Assembly (NCBI GenBank): GCA_029204225.1
Contig: MU832161.1
Location: forward strand, 20,236-84,235
Direction of reading: 5' to 3'
DNA: 64,000 bases
Origin: Diphasiastrum complanatum
Lineage: Eukaryota; Streptophyta; Lycopodiopsida; Lycopodiales; Lycopodiaceae
This document shows, piece by piece, positions 22,022-32,045 of this stretch (its first letter is position 1; each line of letters opens with the position of its first letter). Below the pieces are notes generated by a model. That model saw only the letters and a list, made by a program, of their open reading frames with translations. It was not told where the DNA came from and did no database searches. Made by a program: the position numbers and the translations under genes.

Positions 22022-23090
22022 TCCAGGGAAACCAACTTCAGCTATGCTACCACCCCCTACTACTTGCACCACACTACTTGTTCTCCCATCCTCCGATGCT
22101 TCCTTAGCCTCTACTTCCTCACAAGGTCCGTTTGTGACCATTGGAGACACAATTCCAATCACAGTTGCCCAAGCCACCTCAGCCCAACAAACTCGAGAAA
22201 CTTCACTGGGAACACAAGCGTTTATGGACATGTTCGATGATTTCGACTTCTTAGGGGCAGATGAAATATCCTAAGAGCCCAATGCCTTTTGACCTCCAAT
22301 TCCCCAAAAGAGGATTCAAACAGTTTCATGATACCACTAATACTTTTGATTCCATGTTTTAGACAGATCAACAAGAAGTTCAAGCAGATCAAACACCAGA
22401 ATAGCATCAGGATCATTCATGCAGTTGTATCTCTAAAGCAATTTGATGCCACCGTGCCTGAAGGTTTTGAAGGAGAAGATCTCTTTGAGGAAAAAGAGCC
22501 ACATGCAAAGACTCAAAGCCAAACTAGACAAGCTCCTCTATCAGTTCCTCCTCCTGTTGTCGCTGCTACTGTACCCGTGGATTATGGTGATGCACTTGGT
22601 TTAGTCAATAACCTTGCATGAGTGATCTAGACCATGATTGATGAGAAGACCACCATGGAGAAGCGAATCTCCGAGTTGGGATTGAAAAATACTTTGATCA
22701 GCCAGAAAGTCATCAAGCTGAATCGAGAGTTGAAGGTCACCAAACAACATGAAGCCAAGTTCGAAGTGGAGATAAAAAGGCCAAGCAATCAGCCGAAACC
22801 TTGGAAGGCTATGTGGCTACTCTCCACAATACGCTGACGACTGCACAAGATCAAGTGGATCAAGCCGTTCATGATGCAAAACAACAAGTCTTGCTGCTTC
22901 AGGGGCAATTGGACATGGCATCACTTGATTGAAAAAGAATATAAGGTGAATTGGATGCAACCATCCTTGAACGAGACACGTACCTGCAAACACAAGTTCC
23001 AGATCGTCCTGTCTCACCAGAGGAGATCAGTTACTTTAGACTCACTAAACAAGGTCTGGTTTTCTTTTTTCGTTACAATGCTTGATTCCA
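22022..23090 (+). pseudogene. Coiled-coil protein pseudogene
   Basis: Three successive frames give a plausible protein. First is a Thr/Ser/Pro-rich part with FMDMFDDFDFLGAD (about 22225), then an acidic part with EGFEGEDLFEEKEPHAKTQ (about 22460). Then comes a long heptad-like helix from 22634 (MIDEKTTMEKRISELGLKN and on), which needs a frameshift at about 22770 and passes stops near 22930 and 22945. It reaches a conserved-looking end, PVSPEEISYFRLTKQ, at about 23010. Coiled coils of this kind occur in Gag-like and scaffold proteins; I cannot choose. It runs away from the ORF at 20813-21619, its divergent neighbour. Confidence 0.45.
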
Positions 23091-25532
23091 TCGGACAGTC
23101 CAATAAATTTATCTTCCTTGTCTATTGATTCCCATATCTCCATTGATGGTTTGCCAAGTTCTAAAAATGATAGCCATGTTTCAATAGAAGGCTTGATTGA
23201 TGTGTCTAGTGCAAATCATCCTTCAATTGAGGATCTTTAAGATTTTTCCTCGTATGAGGAATGCCTCAAAAATATTGAGGATTGTGAGGTAAGTCATTCC
23301 ATTTCTCAAGATTTTGTGTCTCCCTCTCCATCATATAGAATATTTTCTCCATCCAAAACAAAATGGATCTCAAACAGCTGGATTTGTGCAAAGTCCAAGA
23401 GATTCATCAAACAATCACATTGATATTACCCGAATTTTCATTTGTTTCCTCATCCCCTTTCCATCGTAGAATAAGAGCGTTTGGTAGAGAGAGAAAATCT
23501 TTTCTTATTTCAGATCAAAATCTCAATAAAACATTGCATTATAGTTGTTGTGCATCGATTTGTTTGTTTCGGTTGCGAAAAAAATAGATTGAAGTCCATC
23601 CGTGAATTTTATCTTGGTTTGGACCCTGATGGTCAAGACGTCTATTTGTCAACATGTATAGTTCCTTGCTTGAACAAACAATTTGAATATACTCTAAATA
23701 ACATGTTTGTTTGTCGTAAAGCATTTCAGGTTGTTCTTAGTCTGGGTAATACTTGTTTGCATCGTATTTTATATCATATTGAGAAAACCGGTTATATCAT
23801 AATGCCTCTTCGAAATATTGGTCTCATTGCCCAACATGCTCTCTCGTGGACGGAAAGACATTTTTGTCTTCATTTTGAAGTGATGCCTACCACTGGCCAA
23901 CTTCATTTGGCAAACAATTTTTCAAGGTCAAAGATTTTCTCATTGTACAAAGATGACATGGTTAGTGCAAATGAGAGCTTTATAAGTTACTCATATTTTA
24001 CAAGAGTGTGAAAATCTCATTTCAACAATGTCATGATTCCTAGAAAAGTGAGAATGGGTCAGTGTAGTATTTTTCTCGAGCTGAAGAGTAGGAGAAAAAT
24101 GGTCAGGGACGAGAATGAGATCAAGGATGTCAAAGAAGCTTTAAAGAAACACAGAGAGGAACAGGCCAGGGAGAGACATAAAGCAATGCACCATCGAAAA
24201 AAATGTTTTTCTTCTCTAGAAAAATATGTTATGATGGTTATTGATGGAATGGACCAAAAGAAGACATACTTACCTCATTTTGCTCGACCTCCAAAAGAGA
24301 TTATAGACGATACATTGATTCAAATGCATTTTGTTGGGTGCTTGATATATAACGTCCGTGTGCATCCTAAAGCTTTTTTGACGTATCCAAACATTCGCAA
24401 TGATCCCAGCCTTACTGTTACTATTATGCATAAGGTGATGTATGCTTGGCCCAAAAGCTTACCCCGTGTGTTGTATTGACAACTAGACAATACAACTTGG
24501 GAAAATAAAAATCAAATGGTGTTAGGATATCATAATATGTTGGTGGTGAAAAAGATATTTAGAAAGATTAAACTTAATTTTTTGCTTGTTGGTCATACTC
24601 ATGACCACATCAATCAGATGTTTAGTACTTTTTCAAAGAAATTATCGTGACATGATGCTTTTACTCTTCCCAGAATGATATTTCTCATTGAAGAAGCTTA
24701 TACACCCAGACCACAAGTACTCCATTTAAGAGAAACTTTCAATTTAAAGTTGTTTGCCAAGGGTGCAGATAATGATTCATCTTTTGAACACCTAAATGAT
24801 ATTAGCTTCCAACATTGTTTCCGAATCATACCCTTGGAGAATGACAATGTCTTTCTAATTGCAAAACAATCGTCATCTGGAACAGAATGGCTTCCAAAGG
24901 ATGGACTGAAGTTTCTAAAATTCATTCCGAAAATCGATATGAAAGCAACCAAGCAAATGCCTCTATTAAATAAAAAAGGGACGAAGGATGCATAAAAGAG
25001 AAATAGAGCGATCACTTATATGGTTTGTCTACAGGAGCAAAGAATTCTTCTTGACAAAGCACATTAATATGCAAGTGATGGTAGCTGTGATTGGTGGAAT
25101 GATTTCTTTGCAGAACAGGAATGGATATTGGATAGAATCAACAATCATCATAATGACTTGTCTACCGAGTTTGTGTGGCCAAATGCATCAGCTACAAAAG
25201 ATATCGACGACCCAATCAGTCCTCATGTGCCTCGAGAATATATCATTCCTCCTTCCAAAAATAGAGAAATATATCCTGGCTCAAGAAGATTGACGACAAG
25301 AAAAAATCAAATGGAGGAAACATGGCACGAGGATCCACAAGATTTGAAAGAAGGTTCATTGATTGCAACACTTGCATCTGACGATCCATTACAACATCCA
25401 TTTTGGATTGCCAAGGTGTTGTCTATGTCTAGTGATTCTAGAACAAATCTAATAGCTTCAATTACTGTACATTGGTTTCAAGTAGATCATGCTGATGTAC
25501 AAGGTTTATTGATGATTCAGCCTACTATTTAA
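23079..25532 (+). pseudogene. DUF7869-type transposase-like gene, broken by stops only
   Basis: One reading frame of 818 codons runs without any frameshift but with eight stops (23238, 23421, 23472, 24009, 24477, 24648, 24993, 25065). In order it shows: a Ser-rich start; NMFVCRKAFQVVL (about 23700); IPRKVRMGQCSIFLELKSR (about 24035); a Lys/Glu/Arg helix ending in KAMHHRKK; VIDGMDQKKTYLPHFARPP (about 24240); FVGCLIYNVRVHPKAFLTYP; QLDNTTWENKN (about 24480); FLLVGHTHDHINQMFSTFS (about 24582); IEEAYTP; and near the end FWIAKVLSM ... ITVHWF. This motif order matches the DUF7869 family as I remember it: the N-D-E-N-K and GHTH-D blocks are its hallmark, and it is thought to be transposase-derived. 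Several stops fit C-to-T or G-to-A changes from Arg or Trp codons. Confidence 0.75.
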
Positions 25533-25535
25533 TTT

Positions 25536-25878
25536 AGGAACCAACTATTGTCGAAGATGCACTCACTGCAATCAAACTCAAATCTCTGGAGAGAAGTGAT
25601 GGACCGAGAGTATGCCTCTCTAATAAAAAACTAGACATGGCCAATTGTTGAATTGCTTGTCAGCAACAATCTTATTGATTGCAAATGGGTCTTTAAGGTC
25701 AAGTACAAAGCTGATGGGAGTATCGATCAAAGGAAGGCTTGACTAGTAGCATGAAGATTTTCACAGATCCCAAACATCAACTACAATGAGACTTTTAGTC
25801 TTGTAGTCAATCACTCCTCAATTCAAACACTCCTATCGTATGCTGCTACAGCCAACTTCGAGGTACATGACTCTGATG
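25536..25878 (+). pseudogene. Ty1/copia RT, N-terminal part
   Basis: EPTIVEDALT at 25543 is followed, one frame over, by LWREVMDREYASLIKN, IDCKWVFKVKYKADGSIDQR, a worn KARLVA.RFSQI and NYNETFSLVV, then LLSYAATANFEVHD at about 25870. This is the classic start of copia reverse transcriptase. Two of the stops sit where CGA Arg codons are expected (TGA). The element joins the 3' end of the DUF7869-type pseudogene within about ten bases. The expected next part of RT is not to its right but inverted (see 25879-26580). Confidence 0.85.
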
Positions 25879-26580
25879 AGAGCCTTTCAATGGATCATGT
25901 AGCCATGAATTGGCTCAGTGAGCTGACTACAAAAGAGATATTAGGTTTGGTATAGACCATTGCATACATGAGAGATCCAAGTATCGACTAGTAGGGATAC
26001 TCTCTCATTTGCTCCTTTTTCTACTTTGTTTGAGGACATTGGTCCTTCGACAATCATAGGCCTGGGTTAATTGGTGAGTGAGCTTCTTTACAATTTATCA
26101 AATTATATCTAATGAGTGTGTTGTGAAGATACATTTGTTGAGTAATATAGGTCATTCTTCTCTGTGGATTTAAATTCCTAGACAGTAGTGAGCTTCGTCC
26201 AAATCTGTCATGTCGAATTCTAAGAAGACCATTTGTTTAGCATCTTTTATCAAATTGACACTATTGCTGAAAAGTAGTGTGTCATTAATATATAAGGTGA
26301 CAATGATAAATGAATGTTGCACTGACTTGAAATAAACATTCGAATCAACAATGCTTGGTTTGTAGCCATGTCGGATGAGGAACATGTTGATCCTCTGAAA
26401 CCAAGCTCTACTTGATTGTTTCAAGCCATGAAGTGCCTTGTGGAGTTTGCATACATGATTCTCCTTATTGTTGAGAACGTCTCCCTCGGGCTGCATCATG
26501 TAGATATTTTCTTGGATCACTCCATTTAGATAAGTTGTTTGTACTAGATTCACATCTAGATTTACATTCTTCTTCAACAA
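25879..26580 (-). pseudogene. Ty1/copia RT, C-terminal part, inverted
   Basis: The minus frame from 26580 encodes LDVNLVQTTYLNGVIQENIY, CKLHKALHGLKQSSRAW, then TLYINDTLLFSN, where the catalytic pair YVDD has become YIND, then FDMTDLDEAHYCLGI. After a degraded stretch LGSLMYAMVYTKPNISF is readable at about 25985-25900. These are the palm, thumb and connection of copia RT and belong between the plus-strand parts on either side. The inversion covers about 700 bases and ends exactly at the flanking plus-strand RT and RNase H parts. Confidence 0.85.
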
Positions 26581-26806
26581 TGGTTCTATCTCTTGGAACA
26601 GTCATAAGCAAACTTCTATTGCTCTTTCTTCAATAGAGTCAGAGTATATTGCTGCTTCTCAAGCTATTAAAGAAGCAATATGGTTGAGAAATTTGTTGTT
26701 AGACATTTTTCTAAATCAGTATATTCCAACAATTGTACTATGTGATAAGCACTGAGCATGGATGCACACAACAGATTTTGTGCATAGCTTAGTCTGACGA
26801 TCTAGA
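26581..26806 (+). pseudogene. Ty1/copia RNase H
   Basis: GSISWNSHKQTSIALSSIES starts at 26581, followed by EYIAASQAIKEAIWLRNLL and TIVLCDKH before a stop at 26752. The pattern SW-S-KQ...STES-EY-A is the end of copia pol. It lies on +, like the RT start, on the other side of the inverted RT part. A polypurine tract follows. Confidence 0.85.
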
Positions 26807-26818
26807 TTAAGAGGGGGG

Positions 26819-27275
26819 TGTTGGATCTATTCCTTCTCCTTCTAAATCCTATTGTTAATCTCAATTCATTCATTTTGGTGATCAAACGATCTTCGAATCG
26901 TTGTAGCTATTACTGAACCAAGATCAGTTAGTTTCGAGCACACTGTTACTACCACAACTGTCTTATGCTCTTCACATCACTTGACTTATATTCTTTACTT
27001 TTGAATCTTATTGCATTTAGGATAATGTCAGTGTGCATGCTCTGCTTTCTTTATCATTTTGTATGATTGCTCTTAACAAATTTGTCTAAACTGTCTGACT
27101 TTCATTTTCACAACAAATAGTCATTCAACTTCGTGTTTATCTATGTAATCATCTCATTCGGTCCTAATACTTCAAACTCAGAACTATGTCGAATCAGCCG
27201 AGTCTTTGGACTTGACACTCTAATTTGAATCGATGGGCGTAGTACATGCATTGAGGAATCAGTCGATTCCCAACA
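26819..27275 (+). mobile_element. 3' LTR of the copia element
   Basis: A polypurine tract, TTAAGAGGGGGG, ends at 26818, and TGTTGGATC begins the LTR. It ends ATTCCCAACA at 27275, so the ends are a 6-base inverted repeat (TGTTGG/CCAACA) and the LTR is 457 bases long. The following five bases are TACTT; the matching left copy is not in view because the 5' side is truncated. Confidence 0.8.
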
Positions 27276-27577
27276 TACTTATGGGACGCTCAAGATGTCA
27301 ACAATGAGGGACAAATGCTCCACTCAACATATATAACTTTCAAAAAGCAATTACTTCTACAAAAGCTTGATTGTCCCACTTTATTATACATTAGAAGTTG
27401 TTGTCTAAATAGACTGTTGGAAGAAGACGATTCACCCATCTTCCTTCTAAGTCGGGTGTAGTCCGGGGAGTGGGCTCGTTTCTATGAGCCTTGGAGATGC
27501 TTACGCAACAAGAAAAAGCAAGAACTACTTCTACTTACAAGCAATGTTGCAAATAACCTCAAAACATAACCAAATAG

Positions 27578-27710
<133 letters not shown>

Positions 27711-28404
27711 AAGTACTGTACTTTAGGACCATAAATGGATCTACAAAAGATCCACAAGAGTGATTGGATGCTTGCTTAACAATCTATCAAAAAACTAGAC
27801 ACAAAAAAGTTGATCTAGATTGGCAATTTGACAAACAACAAGCATTAACAATCAAAAGCATTGATAAACATTGAAATCCGAGCCCACACGTGTGTAATAC
27901 AGGCTGTAGTATGGCCTTCAACCTGAGAAACAAGTAGAAATTGATTTGGTTTCATTTGGATCACAAAAACTCAATGTACATAGTGAACTAGCTTGAGATT
28001 GCCAATGAGCTCCAAAAATTTTCTATCTTCTCACTATGGAGAGAGGGAATACATAGCAAATTCGACTTCCTTCTTGAAGTTAGGTGAATTTCCAGCATGT
28101 AATAAGGAAGTTAACTCACTCTCCTTGACCTAAAATGAAACCCTAGTCTATTTCCTAGAGTTATGCTTGGTAGGTAGCTAGTTGGTCAAATTTTCACCTT
28201 AAACTTAGGTGTAGGTCCTATAAAGTAGGGATGACCACCAAATAGACATGACCAACTCTCTTGACTTGACCTAACCTACATTAGGATGGGTTTCCCATGT
28301 GGCATCATGGCCTCACATGTGTGGGACCCACTTGTGTACACAATTTACACTATTCTACATGGTTTTTGATCAAGCTAGATTTGCCAATTTTTGGCAATTC
28401 TTCA

Positions 28405-28405
<1 letters not shown>

Positions 28406-28437
<32 letters not shown>
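28406..28437. repeat. (CT)n microsatellite
   Basis: A pure run of about 16 dinucleotides in non-coding sequence. Confidence 0.95.
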
Positions 28438-28439
<2 letters not shown>

Positions 28440-29170
28440 AAGCATAACTCTTAGCTAACACAAAGTCATACTTCCATTAGCCAAACACCACATTTAGCAC
28501 ATATGGATCCAAAATAGCAGCACTTACATGCAATGGGCTTCTTTTCATAGAAGCTTGTGGAGTTCCCTTTCCACATTTACTTATGAGACAAGACATTTCA
28601 AGTCTCAAAATACAATGCAAGTTCCTTTTTGGAAACTTGAATTTGACTTTTACATAATTTTTTAAGTCTAAGTTTAAACCTTGAGACTTGCCAAAATTGT
28701 TTTCCTGCCCCCTAGTGACTAATGGCACCACAAGTTTATACTCGTAGGATGCCGAACTGGGGCCTAACATAATCAACTACTGACGGGCTCTTCAAGATGG
28801 GCTTATACACGCATGATGCCATACTTGGGCCATTAACTAAACAAAATTGATTACCAAATTATTATGTACATAGTCTCCTTCCATGCAAGGTGCTTTTTTC
28901 CTAAATTCTCCTGGGCTTCATTGAAATCCCCCCTAGGCCTTGTATTCCAGCCCCCACAGAGACATCCCTGTACAAAAAAGCTGATTTGAAGAAATCTTGC
29001 TCACTGGAACACTCGTCACATTTGAATTTGGCGTAACTTCTTCCGATAACAGACAGATGAGAAAGAAAATCAATGAAATGTTAGAGAAGTAGCATATAGA
29101 ATTTAAGAATGATGTTGCCAATCAATTTCGTATATAGAGAAGATTATCCAACTTGCATAGAAGCAAGTTA

Positions 29171-29690
29171 ACACTCTGCTCTTTTCTCCATCAACATCAA
29201 CTTTATTTCCGAGAACAACAAATGAAAAATTCTCAAGGTTCGATGGGCTTGCTTGTTGAATACAAACAGTGGTCAAAATACATGTATATTGTGCTTGCAT
29301 ATATCTTTCATATTTAGTAAAAACAACATAGGACACCTAAATTAAAAACTCATCATGCCGATTGCTGAGGTTATTAAATGATTTCATCACATTCACATCA
29401 TAGACAAGAACACAACAATCTACACCCTTGTAAAAAACTACACCAAGGCTTTGAAATATTTCTTGGCCAGTTGTATCCCAAATCTATAATCATGAAATAC
29501 ACTAAGTTTCTGGTGCACAAAGAAAGAGTGAGACAAAACAACCAAGACATTATGTTGCCAGGCAAACAACCAATAGGGTCTACTCACCTACATGGTTAGC
29601 AATCTATCTTCAACTTGCACTTCCTCTGTGAGGAAATCAGAACCTCTAGTAGCCTTATACTAGTTATTAAGCTTCTTGTCAAAATACAAC
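29171..29690 (-). pseudogene. Rab7 GTPase pseudogene, three exons with Gln-to-stop changes
   Basis: Reading leftward, exon 1 (about 29690-29588) encodes YKATRGSDF and LTEEVQVEDRLLTM. Exon 2 (29483-29337) encodes [20 protein letters not shown] and [15 protein letters not shown]. Exon 3 (29252-29171) encodes ASPSNLENFSFVVLGNKVDV and DGEKSRV. These are the switch I, switch II (WDTAGQE in the family) and NKVD guanine-binding parts of Rab7, which directs late endosome and vacuole traffic. Introns are retained, so it is a duplicated gene copy, not a retrocopy. Three Gln codons expected before or at exon ends read TAG. The catalytic-loop DTAGQE is DTTGQE. The P-loop exon and the C-terminal half are missing. 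Confidence 0.88.
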
Positions 29691-29699
29691 CGCCCATTA

Positions 29700-30151
29700 T
29701 AGCACAGTAACATCCGTACTATTTAACACAATCAATGATCAATGTTACCACCATACTTTTGTACGCTCAAATGAGCATTTGTAGTTTGTTCCACCCGTTC
29801 AAATATATGATTTAAATAAAATACATGCATTTTGATTGCTTGGTTTTCTTCTTTACAGATAAGATTGATTTTGTTCAAAATTTGAATGTCTAGGTGGTAT
29901 TTATGAGCACTACTCTAGCTTGGTTAGCTAGTATACAGGGGAATAGAAGAAGAAGAAGAAAAGACATCCCATAGCCCAGGCCCTAGGACCAGGATCAAGG
30001 ACTCACCCATCCCTGGCTATGCTCCATCACCCATATGATGGTGCTTGGGAAAATCGGCAAACCATAGGAATAAAATCGATTGGGTTTTTTAAAAACCGAT
30101 AATTTCTTTCAAAAATCGATATTGTAAAATGTGTAACGATTTTATACACAA

Positions 30152-30187
<36 letters not shown>

Positions 30188-30597
30188 CTAAATAAAAGTA
30201 TTCAAAACACTAAGAAGTTGTATAAAATGCAGGTTTTTTTTAAGGAAGAGTGGTCCCATCAATACACGAGGCTCCCTCTCATCATCCATCCATGCAGGTT
30301 TTTTCATTGAAATTATGAGCGAATATGCCCATTTTCTAATTCAGGTTTCTAAATCGAGCAAATATGAGCCGTTGACCGGTATATCAATGCATTATACCAA
30401 TTACAAATACTACTTACTGCTCAGTACTCACTCTCGACCTTTATCCGTTGGGTCCATGGATCTTTCAATGGATGTTTCCTGGATCCGCTGGCTAAGGACA
30501 TTTTATCTTGTTGCACTGCTTTTCATCTTATTATTTCCTCCCGTCCCGACTCCCGACCCACCCACCCGCCATAGCTCCACTTTCTTCTTCTTCTTTC

Positions 30598-30600
<3 letters not shown>
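29700..30600. other. Intergenic region upstream of the vasculin-like gene
   Basis: No gene seen. It contains a TA dinucleotide repeat and, near its right end, the pyrimidine-rich start of the next gene's leader. The 146-codon frame at 30315-30755 (+) crosses a CT repeat and has no family motif, so I leave it out. Confidence 0.5.
30153..30185. repeat. (TA)n microsatellite
   Basis: A run of about 16 TA units. Confidence 0.95.
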
Positions 30601-30636
<36 letters not shown>

Positions 30637-32045
30637 GTTGTATCTTTTTCTTTACGTTTCTTAGCAGCAGCAGCACCGGCGGCAAAGTTATTAGTGATTT
30701 GATAGCAGCAGCAAGCGATTATGGACTGAACATAGAGATGAGTGTTGAGTGCTAATTGTTATAAGAAGCTGTCTGTTTGTGTGTCTGGACTCTGGCCCTC
30801 TGAGCATTCATTGTTTGGTGTTCAATCCGTTATTGTGTCGCTTGAAGAGCTTTTGCATGCAGTAGCTGTGTTTCCTACTGACGGCTCTTTACCCCCCTTG
30901 AATGGCGACTGCATAAGACGGAGCTGCAGATTGAGGTTCTGTCCTGACTCCTGATAAACACGTAGCTTATTTTTCTTGTTCTTAACTTTAGATGTAAACT
31001 GAAGCCTGCCGTTAGATGCCGATGTTATTCTCATTACTCTGGCTGAAGATTAGTTTGTCTGTGTAATTGCAGGTGCATATTATTTAGGTTAGATGTTGAG
31101 CGATGTTGCGTTGTGTTTTGGTTTATCGTAATGGCATATAGGCCGCAGCTGGCTAGGGTTCTGTAGGTGCAAAAGAAGTCTGATGTCAAGTAGTGCCAAA
31201 GGAATGTTTTGTATGGTTTTGTCTTGTGCTTATTCGTGCAATGGTGTTCCAACTTTCATCGTTTTATTTTCTGGTAAAGTTTTGTCGAGATTCTGACAAT
31301 CCCATATAAGCGGCTTCAATTTCATTTCCGTCGGGAAAGCGGTCAAGAACCTTGTTGCTCAAGTTATCAGGACTTAGTCTCTGTTATGACCTATCATTCA
31401 AGTATTTGAGATTAAACACGTTGAGAAGTGTACGTATGAACGCCAAATAGCAGTCGGAAGTCAGTTTTGAATGCACCCTAAGTTGCTCTTTACGAGAACA
31501 TTGTGAGCGTCATGGAAGTTCATTCTGATCAATGATTTTCTGGTTGGGAGGTTACTTTACACGGCGGCTAGTTGATCCTTGGTCGACGTGAATGGTTTTA
31601 TAGCCCTCAATTCTGCCACGGCTCCTTCAAAGGACATAGTCTGGATAGAATAGCTGACACTCATCAGCAACGAGGCCTTATCGGCTGCCTTTAAAGCCTT
31701 GTCGCCCCAAAACTGCGAGCGATTTTACAAAACGGCAATTCCAGAGGAATGCCTATCGCACCACATTGCTTTTATGGCGTAACCTTGTTCCCGAATTCCT
31801 GTAAGGCGAGCTTTTATCTTCTCTTGAGTTGTGAGTACTGGGGCAGGACCACAGCAATGGCTTGATTTATGAAATGGGTTGAAAGGTGCAGATTCGTCAT
31901 TTAGCCTAGCCCTAGCTATCAATGCTTTCTAGATTAGTTTTGACGATGCCTAAAGTTCGAGTGGAGAGACGTCTTGGAGTTATTAAGGGGCTGTGGTAAG
32001 CTTCTGCCTATTGGCCTGTTTTGTTTATCATGGTCTGTCCTCCGG
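30540..32045 (+). promoter_or_regulatory. Probable 5' leader of the vasculin-like gene
   Basis: The stretch becomes G/C and pyrimidine richer from 30540, with TTCTTCTTCTT and a CT run at 30602-30631, common near plant transcription starts. It then has repeated CAGCAG and no long frame until the ATG at 32046. I read it as untranslated leader, possibly with introns, holding several short upstream ORFs. No TATA box can be assigned with confidence. Confidence 0.45.

Noticed and set aside
30315-30755. 146-codon plus-strand ORF
   Set aside because: It crosses a CT repeat and lies in the pyrimidine-rich leader region; no motif and no splice support.
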